Both the position numbers and the translations under genes were made by a program. The notes beneath the pieces were generated by a model. That model searched no databases and was not told where the DNA came from. It was given only the letters and a program-made list of their open reading frames with translations. 64,000 nt of DNA from Hermatobates lingyangjiaoensis (lineage: Eukaryota; Arthropoda; Insecta; Hemiptera; Hermatobatidae): the NCBI GenBank assembly GCA_026182355.1, contig JAPFBL010000572.1, forward strand, positions 1-64,000, read 5' to 3'. Each line of letters starts with the position of its first letter. Positions within the stretch are counted from its first letter, which is position 1. Shown here piece after piece: positions 1-12,917 of this stretch.

Positions 1-870
1 ACTACTCATTGTGTTTACATCCTCACACTTTCACCATCTCTTTGTCACTATACAGCTCTCTTTTTTTTCTCAATACATCTGTAGATTTTCAATTATTTGT
101 TAGTTGGTTTTTCAACTAGCTTCTTATTTGTTCATTTATGTTAGCATTTCAGCTTACCATATCACTAAATACTTACTTCTATTTTCAATAGATTACTGCT
201 TGAAAATATGCTAAAAATGAAATAGAAGAAAGTAGTTTTAATAAGGTGGTAAAAATGAGAGTTAATGATAGGACATTTTTTGAAGTAATTACAAGTGAGA
301 TGAGGATTTTGTTACGCAGCAGTCCGTGTCGGCGACAGGTAGGCATCCTGCCCTAACAAGCCCAATTAGTGTTGAAATCCTTCCTTCTTGAGGCATTTTC
401 TAAATAACATCGTCACCTCTAAACTAGTACATCTGTAATGGTAAAATAAGAATAGGGGTTATGAAAATGACATTCTGCACCATCGTTAATTTTAATTGTT
501 TCCGAATTAGTTCGTTAGGAACAGTGTTTCAATATTGCGTTTAAACTAGAATGCTTACTTGTCAGCCATATTTATAAATTATTACACATTTGGGGATATC
601 GTACAATTTTGAGAAAGTATTAGATAGAGTAATATATAGTAACATATAATCAAAAAAAAATAAATAAAGTAAACAAAATATATTAATAGTTATAATAGCC
701 AATGTTACAAACTGTGGTGCATAAATATTTTTGTACTATATATACAATGTATATAATATATTATTGATAATTGAAACGAAAAAGTGAATTGAAAACAAAA
801 AAAAATTCCCATCCTCTTATTTGCCAGTTATACTTCATTTAACAATCCTTGTCGTTCCTTCTCTTTCTTA
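1..870. other. AT-rich non-coding stretch
   Basis: I see no credible exon, RNA gene or transposon end here. The DNA is AT-rich with short A and T runs, typical of intron or intergenic sequence in this window. Confidence 0.6.
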
Positions 871-875
871 GCTTT

Positions 876-1207
876 TTTTCTTTTTTTATTGTTTAAATCG
901 TAAACCGATCCCTTAGCGGGTGATAACGTCAAACGTTTACCGGATTTTTGTTTGATCTGTGATTCTACAGATTCTACATTGGGAGTCCTAAAGTTTGCCT
1001 AACTCAAGTGCATTTCGAGTAGGAAGCTTTAACGAGTACTTGACATCGTACACGCTTGGGACCGACGGCTTAACGTCCTCTTTGAGGGACGACGAACTCA
1101 GATTTATTCACCTCCCGCTTGAAGAAATTGAGGTTCATGTGGGGATTGAACCCCGGACTACCAGCCCATAGGTGAGTGCGTTAACTACTGAGGCTAACCT
1201 GTCATCC
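876..1207 (-). repeat. tRNA-headed SINE, tail type 1
   Basis: Read on the minus strand, this copy begins with a tRNA-like head near 1207. A degraded A box (GTTAGCCTCAGTAG) and a B box (GGTTCAATCCCC) are visible. The body contains GACGTTAAGCCGTCGGTCCC and TCAAGTACTCGTTAAAG and is shared with copies at 22068, 53255 and 61798. The 3' tail contains CGTTATCACCCGCTAAGGG and then an AT-rich end, as in the 22068 copy. A and B boxes would form an internal RNA polymerase III promoter. The copy is diverged and probably inactive. Confidence 0.8.
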
Positions 1208-1209
1208 TG

Positions 1210-2880
1210 TCTTACCATAAACCGAAAAAAATATGCATTTTTCAGATTTTAACACTTATATATTTTGACAAATTATATTTAAGGATCTAGTAAAAATGAA
1301 TCGTAATAAACCTGAATAAATATTATACAAATAACATAACAGAATTTTTCCAATTAATCGTAGTTAGATATTTTGTAATCTTGAACATTTTTACAGCTTA
1401 TTCACTTTTATTAATTTAAAGAACAACACCTTAGAAATGAAAATAATGCTGTTTGGTGAGATCCAATGGTTTTGGTACAACTATTATTTGTTCTTATTCA
1501 AAAAGTATCTTGATATAATCTTTCTCTCAGAAAATGGTTTGTTTCACCTTAGTAACGCTTGTTACATTTTTTTTATTTTATAACATAAATCAAATTGTTT
1601 TGTAATTACTTTTGTATTTATTTTTTAAGATAGAAAAAAATCATTTAACTTTCCTTTTATTCTAATATACTTATGTAAATTCTGGTACATTTAGTTTGAA
1701 CTGTATTTTAATTGGGTATGGTAAAACCCGAAGAAATGAAAACTTTAAATGATTTTTGTTAAAGCTTAGTTTAAAATTAGACACGAAAGTGAAATTTATG
1801 AAACTAAATGTAGATAAATTTGTGGCTACTAAGACTATATTTATAAGCTAATTTTGATTTCATTATTGTTTATTTAAGATAAGACGCTTTTATTTGTGCT
1901 ACAAATAAAATGATATTTTGTTATTGCACGCTCTGACAAATTTGATTGGTTGTTATTAGATATAAAACAGATATTCTACTTCAGTCAGACTAAGAACTCA
2001 GCTGTCAAACTTGTCAAGGCTAGCTGTAAAGGGCTGTTGACTCCGTCAGAGACACTTTACAGCCCTCCCTTACACCTCTCTTCTCGTATTAATTTTATCT
2101 GTAAAACGAGATAAAATAAACACGTCTCCTTGTTTTTCGGATTTATCTTTTTAAAACATTATAAGCCTTATCATTGTCACTTTTGTATATTCATGGGTAC
2201 ATAAAGATGAAATAGTTGGAATGGTATTTAAAAAAAAACAACGTTATTTCTATGTCTTATCAAGTGTAAAAGTAAATTATTATTAATTTTATTTATTTTT
2301 TATGCTTAACTTTTATTTTGTTTACATTTTATTTTTCTTATTATATTCTGGTTTACTTTATCTTTCTTTCATGGTAAGGGTCACATATTATTTTCAAGTT
2401 TTATAGCAATGTTAATTTACTGTTACTACACTCGCCTATCATTCCTTTCTCTTAAATCCTTTATTTTACTCTTCTTTCCTCTTGTCCTCCACTCTTATTT
2501 AATTCTTTTTTGTTTTAACCAGCCACACAATTTGCTCCACTGTATTCATCCTTGAGTTATCCAGTGTGTTTACCTCACTCGTTGCTGTCACTTGATCCAT
2601 GTTGAACAGAAAAGTAAAATCCCGTGAGATTAAATTAGTTTTAAACATCTATCTGGATAATGATAACAATTGATATTTCGGACAGATCTGGAAACATGAT
2701 TAACGGCAACGTATAAACATAATCCTTAAAACCATTTAGACCAGTTCCCAGCTTCCTGCACCTTGTTTCAATATGTCGTTATGTTTACTTATTTAATTTT
2801 TTTTTTAAAGTTCATCGACTTGGACAGTATACATTACTAGTATGTTCAGAATTACAAATACTAATCTATAACTGACTATA
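1210..2880. other. AT-rich non-coding stretch
   Basis: No gene is visible. The only local structure I note is a small inverted repeat near 2023-2064 (CTGTAAAG and CTTTACAG arms around about 24 bases). Confidence 0.55.
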
Positions 2881-2941
2881 AATACTAATATACTAATCTA
2901 GTATACTAATATACTAATCTAGTATACTAATATACTAATCT
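2881..2941. repeat. 21-bp AT-rich minisatellite
   Basis: A unit of about 21 bp (AGTATACTAATATACTAATCT) is repeated nearly three times without obvious change. Confidence 0.8.
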
Positions 2942-3214
2942 ATAAATGACTAAAAGTAACGTATACAAATAAATATAAATAACCCGTATGTTCAAAAATT
3001 GTGAATACTACAAAAGAAATATCTAAGTAATTCTAACAATATAAACATAAAAAATATAATGTCAAAAAAAACTAATTTAATCCTTGATATATAATTGTGT
3101 CTATTATAAAAATTATAATTCATGTCCAGTGTACTAACTTCTAGATGGCATCACTATGCAATGTCAGTTGGTAAACCCGCACTTTTTTTGTCTTCTGCAA
3201 TAAGGGGCATTCTT

Positions 3215-3512
3215 CTAGATACTTTTAGGTTAGGTTGGAGTAGCTGTACTATGAGAGAACCAACATAAGCCAAAGATTGGCTGTTTATGACACCACGCAA
3301 TGAACTTTCTACGTTGGGAGTCCTAAATTTCGCCCCACTCAAGCATGTTTAGATCATGGATTTTTGACGAATCCATGGTACACACTTGGGAGTGATGGCG
3401 TAATGTCCTCTCTGAGGGTCGACGAGCTTGGATTTTTACCTCATCTCAGACATGAATAAATTGTGGGTCATAAAGGGTATTGCAGCCCTGATCTGTCAGT
3501 CCAGAGGCGAGC
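3215..3512 (-). repeat. tRNA-headed SINE, tail type 2, diverged
   Basis: The minus-strand body matches the other SINEs here (the GGACTCCCAACGTAG and GTCGACCCTCAGAGAGGAC segments). The tRNA-like head near 3512 is badly decayed: only a B-box trace (AGGGCTGCAATACCC) remains. The 3' end contains CCAACCTAACCTAAAAG, so the tail carries CCTAA repeats as in the 61798 copy. A 117-codon open frame that starts inside this SINE and runs to 3781 is not credible as a gene. Confidence 0.7.
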
Positions 3513-3514
3513 AA

Positions 3515-4730
3515 GTATATTACTTCGCTACTTTATATCTTCTTTCACTATACATGCCGTCTGGTGATCATTACATTGTTGTCCGCGCGTACCCATGGAT
3601 AAGGAAGCTTTGGGATGACATGTTGTGGCTGATACCTAACACACCGTATGAATGTGCGATGTTTAGGTCGTTACATGAAGTTCTCTATTCAATCGAATCA
3701 AGTGGGAACCTTGAAAATTTTATCAATACTGTCTGCTCACCTAACTCCACCAAACACACCCTCTACTCCACAACTCTTTGAACGTCTTAATCTTTTCGCT
3801 TTTCATTCGCTCTTCACCGACTTTCCAGCTTTATTAGCCATCTCATTCCAATCCCCTTCTATTCCAACACGTATAGATATCCATGTAAACTACGACTGTT
3901 ATTATTTCTAAACATTATAATCATTAATCTATCATGAATCAATTTAATCACTGTGAAATGGATGCTTTACTGTAGCAAGCGCTGCCCTACAGTCAGACAA
4001 GCAGAGACAGGTTTTTTCGGTTTTGAATCATATTATTCCATGACTTTATGTATGTAGAGCTCTGCCTATTATGTCATACATTTTATAAGACTTTTACAAG
4101 ATCTTCTTCTTGTAATCTTCATATTCTAATCTCTCAATCTACAACATATTTCATTCATCATATAACTAGTTACTTAAAAATAATATATTATTCATTATTA
4201 AAACAATAATCGTATTATATCTATAATAATTGATTTAATGATATACGGGATACCCCCTTTCTGAATCTCTACTGAGTATAAAGGGCCTCCGCATAATCTG
4301 CCCATGCTTTTTAATGCAAATAGTCCTAATTGAAAATGGCCCACCCAAACCTGAATTCATAATGATTCAAATGAACTCATTTCCATTTGTCACAACCTTT
4401 CATTACTTTTTTTTAAAAAAAAAGAAGAGAATAATGTTTCTTCTATAATATATTTACCAAATGCATAAAATACTGAATATTGCTACTGCTTATAGGAGAA
4501 AGTTGCATTTATATATAGACTAATGCATTACTAATGGGATATTGATTGGTTTCTGTACTAATGTCAAAGTTAGACCTCTTTAAACTAAGTTCGTTTTGTG
4601 GTAAGATATTACCATTATATTTATAGTGAACTAATAATTTAAAGTCTAATAAAAGTACAGTTTAGTGAAACATGTTTTACTATTTCATAATAGAAACTAT
4701 TATTCTTATATTTATTTTTTTTCATTCATA
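3515..4730. other. non-coding stretch
   Basis: Bases 3520-3780 are somewhat less AT-rich and carry overlapping open frames, but no family signature or splice context makes them convincing. The rest is AT-rich with no recognisable feature. Confidence 0.5.
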
Positions 4731-4950
4731 TCAATGATCAAACCACAATAAGAAATGGGAAAAGAAGACTAAGATCTTTCAACCGTAACAAGCAGTCTTC
4801 GTCAGAGTCAAAAACACAACATGCAGTTGGGTTTTTGACTCTGACGAAGACCGCTTGTTACGGTTGAAAGATCTTAGTCTTCTTTTCCCATTTCTTATTG
4901 TGGTTTGATCATTCATTGTTATTTCACGTGTTTATGTGAAATCTTTTTAT
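4731..4950. repeat. head-to-head hammerhead-like repeat, family A copy 1
   Basis: Two nearly complementary arms of about 90 bp (4731-4820 and 4826-4916) flank a 5-base centre. Each arm holds the family A motif: GACT, CTGACGA, A, a stem II of the type GACCG/CGGTT, GAAA, GATCTT, AGTC. The outer ends carry TCAATGATCAAACCAC and its complement, followed by a TTTCACGTGTTTATGTGAAA stretch on the right. The left arm has a base change in stem II (AGACTG for AGACCG). By analogy with the PLE here I infer a non-autonomous copy of a PLE terminal repeat. Confidence 0.75.
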
Positions 4951-5693
4951 TCCCTATATGAAAGATTTAGGTATGAAATTAAGTTCAGGTAAAACGAGTT
5001 ACATTGATTTCTTTTTACAATGATGGTATTTATGTTGTGACCCTTTGTGTTCAATAAATCTTGCATACTGGTATGCGTGCGTGTATGTGTATGTGTGTTT
5101 GTGTGTCCGTGTCTGTATCTGTGTGTATCAAAGTGTGTCTGTGTGAAAGATGGAAAGAGAGAGAAATATTTTGATTTAAAATTATAGAAAAATAAATGTT
5201 AAATTTGTTATGTATTTTTTAATTTTCAGTAAAATCATTGATTTTTAATATATTTCAATCTAAATAATAAGCTGCTCATTTTTTTGTCTGAAAAAAAAAT
5301 ATATTTCTGAATTATATCTCTTATTTATTTAAATGTAAAAATACATACTGCTGACCCGATATGAGGAGTTACTCTCGTAAAGCTGTTCAAGGCATAATTA
5401 GCAATACCAGTTAATTTGTAGCATGCACTAAATAAATAATGTTTGTTGAAAACGTAATTACTTATTTAAACATTATTCAAATTTTTAATAACAATACTGG
5501 TGCAGACAAATTTGCTCGACAATGAGATGCTTTCTGTTTGTATTAGATTTCATTTGGCTATTTGAATAATGCAAACGTTCCCACTGACATTCGGATACTT
5601 GATTTTTATATTGTCTTTAAAAATATAACTAATATTCATTATAAAGTATATTAATATCGTTATTTTACAGATGTTAGTATATTTTAAATTATT
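4951..5693. other. non-coding, with GT-rich microsatellite at 5071-5165
   Basis: An imperfect (GT)n/(GTAT)n tract running into GAGA lies at about 5071-5165. The remainder is AT-rich with no gene. Confidence 0.7.
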
Positions 5694-6031
5694 TCTAATG
5701 TGTGCAATCAGTTATTATGTGGTATTTACTCATTGTAGGGTAAAAATCTAATGAAATGGTCTCCACATATAAAAATTTAATGATATAAACAACGCGTTTC
5801 GAACACGTAGTGTTCTTCCTCAGGCATTAACTAAGGATGAGTGCCTCTGAATAAGACTGTCTTATTTAGTCTTATTCAGAGGCACTCATCCTTAGTTAAT
5901 GCCTGAGGAAGAGCACTACGTGTTCGAAACGCGTTGTTTATATCATTAAATTTTTATATGTGGAGACCATTTCATTAGATTTTTACCCTACAATGAGTAA
6001 ATACCTCATAATAACTGATTGCACACATTAG
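5694..6031. repeat. near-perfect 163-bp inverted repeat, hammerhead-like family E
   Basis: The arms 5694-5857 and 5869-6031 are almost exact reverse complements around an 11-base centre, so the transcript would fold into one long hairpin. Each arm contains a hammerhead-like block: CTGAGGA, one base, a six-pair stem II (GAGCAC/GTGTTC), GAAA and the palindrome ACGCGT. Outer ends are TGTGCAATCAGTTATTATG and its complement. Older relatives lie at 11795-12360 and 57145-57205. The high arm identity implies a recent origin or gene conversion between arms. Confidence 0.85.
5895..5945 (+). ncRNA. hammerhead-ribozyme-like motif, family E
   Basis: Core CTGAGGA is at 5903-5909, one unpaired A at 5910, stem II GAGCAC/GTGTTC at 5911-5925, GAAA at 5926-5929, and stem III is the self-complementary ACGCGT at 5929-5934. 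The mirror copy lies on the minus strand in the left arm. Stem I is weak (one G-C and one G-U pair only). The single base between core and stem II departs from the textbook hammerhead, where stem II starts immediately. Confidence 0.45.
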
Positions 6032-8020
6032 AATTAAAAACGGTTAGTCGCGCCCTTGCAAACAACCGATTTTAAATTATTGTATACCGTCTTGTTTCCT
6101 AAATTTTCTACTTCACTTGAGCGCTTTCAGAACAACTCCATCTTCAAAGAGCAAAGATTCTTCTTTATTCTTCATATCTAACAACCATTCTTGGTACTGC
6201 AGTCATTAGGCGACCAATTGACCAGTTTAGATCGGCGAATCTGTGTCTGTTTGGGGTTTGTATGGTCTGTTCTCTGTTGTGAATCCCCGGGAAGTCGGGT
6301 AAATGGCCCGCATATATTGTCTCACACAAATATAAGCGGCATTGCAGGTATTCCAGTTTCATCGTCCGGATATTATACTCTCGCAGACTGTCTGGCAAGT
6401 GGAAACTAGGTGTTGACTGAGAGTTAGTTTATTGGCGTTTTCTTATCAGTCTATTGATCTTTCATTTTCAGCTTATTAGATTATCATTATCGTCAATTAA
6501 ATATTCATTTTTTTTATTAATAATATTTACAATATTAATTTTATCTTAATAAATAATAAATATTAATGGAATATATTAAATATAGAATGAGTTTAAAAAT
6601 AAAATACGCTAGACTGATAAGATGACGAACTGATCAGGTTACACTGCGAAGTAATAGATGAACATGCACCCAATTACCAGTTACACTCTGTGAAAATGGC
6701 GTTGCTCCGAAAGCGCTGGAATGAACTGGAATATTTAGGAGGTTAGGTGGTTTAAAACTATTTAAATTATAAACTCTATCAGATGATGAATAAATCTATC
6801 GTTTGATGGAAGATAACTAAGAATGAATTTTTTGGAGGGGTTGTCATTATGATAAGTTACAATTATATGTATACGATGATTTTAATCGTTGTTTGTTGTT
6901 ATTAAGGCGCTGAAACAGATTCTTATATGGTACACTTTTTGATATAGTATTCTTAACATCGTTCGAGATAATATACACAGAAAGTATATTCAGCAAAATT
7001 AAAATCGCTTAAAAGTAAAAAAAATCATTATTATTTGACGTAAATAAATAAAACATCAATTCAAGTTATATGCTCAATGAAATATATTTAAAAGAAACAA
7101 ATCTTGTAAATTGAAATATTCAATTTATTTACCCAACATAAAATAACATTAATTAAATGAATGTGCCTTAATAATATTACCTTAGAACACTTGTATTTTA
7201 TCTGACAGTGTTGTTCAAGTTTTTTTCTAAAATTATTAATTTTTAACTTATATTGTAATATTTTATTATATATATTATAGCCTACCCTGACCCCTCTAAT
7301 TAGAAATAATATTGTACAAAGTCGAGGCGAGTATGCAAGCCACTGGGCTACCCTGACCCCCTAATACGATTTTTTATTAAGTAATGCAACTACAGCAGAG
7401 CTAATCACAACTAATGTAAAGATTATAATAATTTAAGGTCTCTATCTCCACGGAAAATGGGTGGAAAAACAAACAAACAAACAAAGTCTGTAACTTTATA
7501 TATACAGAGGTATAAATGGAAAAAAAAAACCAATCGTGAAAATTGAGTGCCGGAGATGATCTTGCGTCAATGAGGTAAACATGCCAAAATATTTAGGCGA
7601 GTTTTATCTAAACAAGGAGTTGTCCACAAGTGCAGTTAGTCATGTTGTACAGAATGAACAGATAAAATTAACTGATAAAATAGACTGATATCTATATATT
7701 TCGTCTTTCATCGTCATTACAGTAGAAATGACCCATCGATCAAAGAGCTCTTGATTATTTTCGATATTTATATTGATAAGCGACAATACTCAAAACATAT
7801 AAAATGACTAGTATTCTACGTAAGATTTTTCTTCCTTTATAGAAGGAAACGTAGAAAAAGTATTGTTCTACGCTGTTAACAAACAGATGACAATTGCAAA
7901 TAGTGTTATTTTAGTATGTTTATATACCACCAATAACACAGAATACATCACAATTACACAAAATACGTAAAATACACAGAAATAAGTATTATTAGTAAAA
8001 TTAAATAAACTACCTTAATT
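6032..8020. other. non-coding stretch
   Basis: 6120-6420 is richer in G+C and open in two frames, but I recognise no domain and no clean splice sites. On the minus strand, 7300-7360 carries TAGCCCAGTGGCTTGC, also found in the repeat units at 30658, 30790 and 31260; it resembles a tRNA A box. A short (CAAA)n lies near 7470-7490. No gene is otherwise visible. Confidence 0.5.
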
Positions 8021-8021
8021 T

Positions 8022-8225
8022 TTACTTCAGTGGTTTCGTTTGAATATAGTCCAATAGAAAAAAGGTTTCTGGATCAAGTAAATTTTCTTTCAAATATTGG
8101 ATACATAATCTCGCTGTTTTCTCAGTATCAACCAAAATAGCTTCCATATATTTTCCCAAAACTTTGGTAACAGCTGCATTATACTTTTTATGTTGAGGAT
8201 GACACATGTTTATCATTCGATCATA
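8022..8225 (-). CDS. possible 3'-terminal coding exon, unknown protein
   Basis: A minus-strand frame runs from a splice-acceptor-like ATTTTACAG (8226-8234) to a stop codon ending at 8022, giving 67 residues starting [16 protein letters not shown] and ending DYIQTKPLK. The composition is balanced and predicted largely helical ([19 protein letters not shown]), unlike the low-complexity chance frames around it. I do not recognise the family. No upstream exon is evident within the window, so they would lie at higher coordinates or outside. If real, it is the last exon of a minus-strand gene. Alternative: a chance open frame or an old pseudogene. Confidence 0.4.
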   Translation of the reverse strand, partial: YDRMINMCHPQHKKYNAAVTKVLGKYMEAILVDTEKTARLCIQYLKENLLDPETFFLLDYIQTKPLK

Positions 8226-8231
8226 CTGTAA

Positions 8232-11200
8232 AATAGATTACAAGAAAAATACTTTAAAGTGCAGTGTTTTTAAGATTATATAACACATAAAATATTACAT
8301 TTTAACGATGAGAGAAATGGATTCCTCAACGATCATAGTGTCAACAATATGGCAATCAGTAAATTGAGCTTATTTTGGTAAATTAGGTAAATTTTGAGCT
8401 AGCTTGCACATTAATGTATTTCAGGATTTCTAATGAATGCTTACGATATGAAATTATTAATTGTTTTCTTTCACCATTAAACATGCCATAGTGAGAGGCT
8501 CTTGTTAACAGTTGGTTGCTTGATTATTAATGTTCTCACCCACTTGGGATAGCATTTGTCTTTATTTGTTCCGTTTATTTGAGAATTAGTTGCATTTTTT
8601 GAAATAATTTTGTCAATAAATATAAACAATTCAGAAAGGAATTATTAAAGCAATAACGTTATTAACAAAAGTCGTTAATACGATTAAATTTCTGCTGTCT
8701 TATATATATACATCCTCTCCGTTATCTTTCATTTGTTATAGATTTATTCCACAAGGTTGAGTAAAAAGAACTGACAGGTAGAGATACGTATTTATCTAGT
8801 AAACTAATGGTTAGAAGGGTCAACACTGTCTTTGCCTGGGAGGCTTCACTTGGCTTCAGTAAAAGAAAGAAGCAGAGCCCATTGTGGCCGATGGCAGGCT
8901 CGACGTCTGACGGCCGACCCATTGTCAAAGTCTCACTTTAATTGGCTCCCTCCTAAAACTGCAAGAAACATCATAAATTTCCCTTTTCACTTAAATGACA
9001 TCAACATCCATCAAACTGCAAAAACAAGCCGTAATAATGCTTTAATTTCTAAACTTTCTCAAGAAGAATTTACACTTCAGATATTTTCTTAGTTATGGGT
9101 TTTAAGACACCAACTTTTGTTTCGATATTTCATTGTTTTTTTTTTATCACAGCCAGGACAAGAAATGCTGCATATCCCTATATTTGTTTCGATTTATATA
9201 TTCATTCTGAAACGTTTTTTCTTGACTATACAAACTATATCCACAAATTTCGTTGACTATTCAAACAGAGAATAACCACAATCTGTATTAAACTACTTTA
9301 TATTTTTTTCATTTGCTGTTGTCAGTACGGTGATTTTTTGGCATAGTCATTCATAGATATATCTTTTACACACAAGACAGCACTTGTGTGTAAAAAAACA
9401 AGCACTTTATGTGTCAAACTTGTGCGTTTTATTTTCTACGCACTGACTTCATCTGCGTAATTTTTTTCCATCGGTTTTTTACTACTCAAAATTTTTATTC
9501 CAGAATAAATCATAAATCATCATAGAAATTTACTATGATGAAAGAAATGGCACCTTATTTTACATTTTCTTAAACGGGAATTAAATTTCCTTTATTACAT
9601 TTCCGTTATTTATTTGTCCATGATAGTTAGCAATCGTAGAATATTTTTTTTTGTTTTTTAAGTTTAGTTTACTCTCTACTACTAAAATATTCATTTTCTT
9701 CTTTTCATGAGAAAGTAAATCACCAATTGTCTATAAATATTTTCTTTTCAAATAAAATCCTTCTCTTAACGGTGAATATATAAGTATAAAACAAATCAAC
9801 ACTAACATCGAATTCAACCTTTATGTTTCTTCCCCTGAGAGAAGTTGATTTTATAACTATCTTTTATATTCTAATTTAGTGAGACCTTAATTTATATTCA
9901 TACCGTTTCAAAACGGCTTACTTTATTCTAATGACGCTCTAGCTATTCAGGTGCATATGCTCGTCCGACAGACGCTGCTTTCATATTCTTAAATAGATTC
10001 CAGTCCCTGTAACCATTAAGTTAAATCGATTTAATTATATTCATTTGGTAATAGCCGCGTTATAGGTGTTTTGGTCTTGTCTCACTCGGGATATTTATCA
10101 AGTATCTAAATCTTACGACCGCCCCGAGCGGCAACAGTAGTAGCTACTACTAAACCTACTACCAAAATATTGGTTTTAATTATTAAAATATGTCCTATTT
10201 TCTTTATAGGAAATGATTAAATTGAGGAACTCAATTTAAAATTCAAGTTTTGTGAAATGTGTTAATATTATAACACTATTGAGAAAATATTGTTGGAAAG
10301 AATATTGTATTGATAATTAGTTACTGACTTATATCCGATAAGATTTTATTTTCATCTATAGTTACTTTTAGTTGTAAATAGAAGAATAAATCTGACTTTT
10401 AGAAAAGTTGATGTGATGCAGTGAGACGTAAGTGGAGAGAAACGCTGGTGAATAACTTATATGATGACTTTTAGTCGAAGAGATATTCATCAAAGCAAAA
10501 TCTGAATTATTACATCAATGTAGAACTGGTTTAAGATTGTAAGTGAGAGTCCGAGCATATCATAGCATCCTTAAAAAATACATCTGCTAGACCTGTGAAT
10601 AACTAGTACGCAGAAACCTTAATATGACAGAAGAAAAAGTAAATCAGACGTGTTGTGATTGTGAGATATTACCTTACAGCTGACATATAAAGTAAATCCA
10701 TTCGACTGACCTCGATACTATAAGAAGGAAGCCTGTCAATGCCATTCATAACTATTGGAATGATGCGGGATTTACTGACAGGGGTATCTGTAGAGCTGAC
10801 ACATCTTTGGCCACTGCCGTATTTCCCTAGGGAATCAAAAACTTGCACACCTCTTGTAAACTTCAATGTACCAAGAGAAACGTTATTCCACATATTATAT
10901 TATTTTCAGTTCAAATCATGATTTTAAGAAATGTACAAAAAAACATCAGGAATCGATTTCAATACTATATGTTTTAATGAAATACCATTAATAGGTTGTA
11001 TAAACTTCTATAATAAATCAATAAAAATGAAACAAGCTATCAGTAAGACAATTAGCTAATCTTAAAGGAAATGACATCAACCAAGACTAACAACAATAAT
11101 TTTGATAGCCTTCGTTATCAGTAAGAGATGTCTACGACTTAAGAAAAATCTGCTTAGGGCTTAGGTACAGTCTGATCATAAACACTACATAGAACAAAGG

Positions 11201-11790
11201 GATAAAGGAATAAACAGACAAAATAGTAAAGAAATTAGAAAAAAAATGGAAAATAACACGACAATTAAAAACAAAAAAAAATGGTACAGAAGAACGAGTG
11301 TGAAGAAGTATATTGGTATTTGATATATTTTGGCAGAGATACATTAGAAGATTTGGAGTAGCAATGACTGGATTGGATCACAATAAAAATTGACATGACT
11401 GGATTGCAATGGATATGTTACTACACTAGGTGATGGAATCTCTGTGACAGTTCATACAAAGAATTATCTTAGTGAAAGCAAAACGGACATAAGAATTATT
11501 ACACTGAGTGCAGTCTTATTGCGAGATGTTGTTCCGTGAAGTTAAGGTAGTTGGAAGAGGTATCTGTTAGCTAAATTGTTAAAGATGTTATTGAATGAGG
11601 TTATCGGACATTGTTTTCAGGTAACATACCTCACTTTTCTATGATTTTAGACAAATTAGAAAAATATTCAGCAAAAGAATTTTTAATTGTGCCATTTTAT
11701 AAGGAAATTTACCAAAAAACAGAAGAGGGTATACGAAAAATTTTTGAATAACAGTGCCCAATATCAGGAAACAATTAGTAATACATAATG
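8232..11790. other. non-coding stretch
   Basis: AT-rich with no convincing exon. Open frames at 8722-9092 and 10669-10921 are somewhat less AT-rich, but no family is recognisable and opposite strands are open as well. Short local inverted repeats occur near 9370-9400 (CACACAAG and CTTGTGTG). Confidence 0.5.
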
Positions 11791-11794
11791 CAGG

Positions 11795-12360
11795 GTTAAA
11801 ATTTTAATGAAATAATCTCCATATATAGAAGATTAATAATATAAACAAAGTGTGTATAACTCATAGTGTTCTTATTCAAGTATAAAACTAAAAAAATACA
11901 ACTACATGAGAGAGTTATCTATAGAATAACATAAATGTTACAAAATAAAATAAGGAAGCACAGATGTACATACTCAAGGATGAGTATCTGTGGTACAACA
12001 GTCTAGAAATAGGATAGAAGTTTGTGGGAGTATGGAGTGTACATCTGTTTCGTATTCCAAGCATATACATTTCATTGCTGTTTGATTTTCTCTAAAGGTT
12101 AGACAAAGGCCTTTACATTCAGTCTAAAACTGAGTTTAGAAAATATATCGAAAATTTAACAGGGAATTACAACGAAATACGAATGACAAATTATAAAAAT
12201 AAAGAGAAATTAGAACTTTTTTTGTCCTTTATTTTCCAAAATAATTAGAAGGGCGTTGTTTATATTATTAAAGATCTATATGTAGAGACTACTTCATTAA
12301 TTTTTTTACCCTACAATGAATAAATACGACATAAAAATTGATTGCACTAGCTTATTAAGA
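11795..12360. repeat. old interrupted pair of family E arms
   Basis: Left piece 11795-11885 (GGGTTAAAATTTTAATGAAA, then TAGTGTTCTTATTC) and right piece 12245-12360 (GCGTTGTTTATATTATTAAA, then CCCTACAATGAATAAATAC) match the two arms of the 5694-6031 repeat. About 360 bp of unrelated sequence separates them. The arms have decayed, and the ribozyme core is not intact. Confidence 0.65.
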
Positions 12361-12370
12361 GTAATATAAT

Positions 12371-12604
12371 AATCAATGATCAAACCACAATAAGAAATGG
12401 GAAAACAAGACTAAAATCTTTCTACAGTAACAAGCGGTCTTCGTCAGAGTCAAAAACCCAACTAAACACTAGATGCAGATGTTGGGTTTTTGACTCTGAC
12501 GAAGACCGCTTGTTACGGTTGAAAGATCTTAGTCTTCTTTTCCCATTTCTTATTGTGGTTTGATCATTCATTGTTATTTCACGTGTTTATGTGAAATCTT
12601 TTTA
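12371..12604. repeat. head-to-head hammerhead-like repeat, family A copy 2
   Basis: The arms start AATCAATGATCAAACCAC and end at a GTGGTTTGATCATTC / TTATGTGAAATC tail. The right arm has an intact motif at about 12488-12531: GACT, CTGACGA, A, GACCG/CGGTT stem II, GAAA, GATCTT, AGTC. The left arm is slightly mutated (TTTCTACAGTAAC where others read TTTCAACCGTAAC), so only one arm keeps stem II. Confidence 0.8.
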
Positions 12605-12917
12605 AGAGTAATATATAGACATGATTAGGGTACTGCAATAGCTGTAGCAGATCTAACTTAGTGTAGCATCTCATCGAGTACAAGGCCATTGTCGATTGAA
12701 TTAGGAGATTTATGGATTTTAGAAAGGAAAGAGAAAATTGAATAGTGGAGAAGGGAAGTAAAAACAGTGTTGATGCCAGCTCGAGAAATTCCTTTATCAA
12801 ATGCGCACTGTTCTTAAGTAGGGAATTTAGATCTGAAAGAAAAATAGAAATGCAATTGGAAGGAAATGATTGATAAAAAAGGGTTTTCACAGATACCTGA
12901 AGACTTCTTGACATATA

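Noticed and set aside
3428..3911. Overlapping plus-strand frames of 117 and 87 codons
   Set aside because: The longer one starts within a minus-strand SINE, and neither shows a domain, splice context or biased codon use.
4731..4950. Rho-independent terminators
   Set aside because: The large hairpins are dispersed mobile repeats in eukaryotic DNA with no upstream gene.
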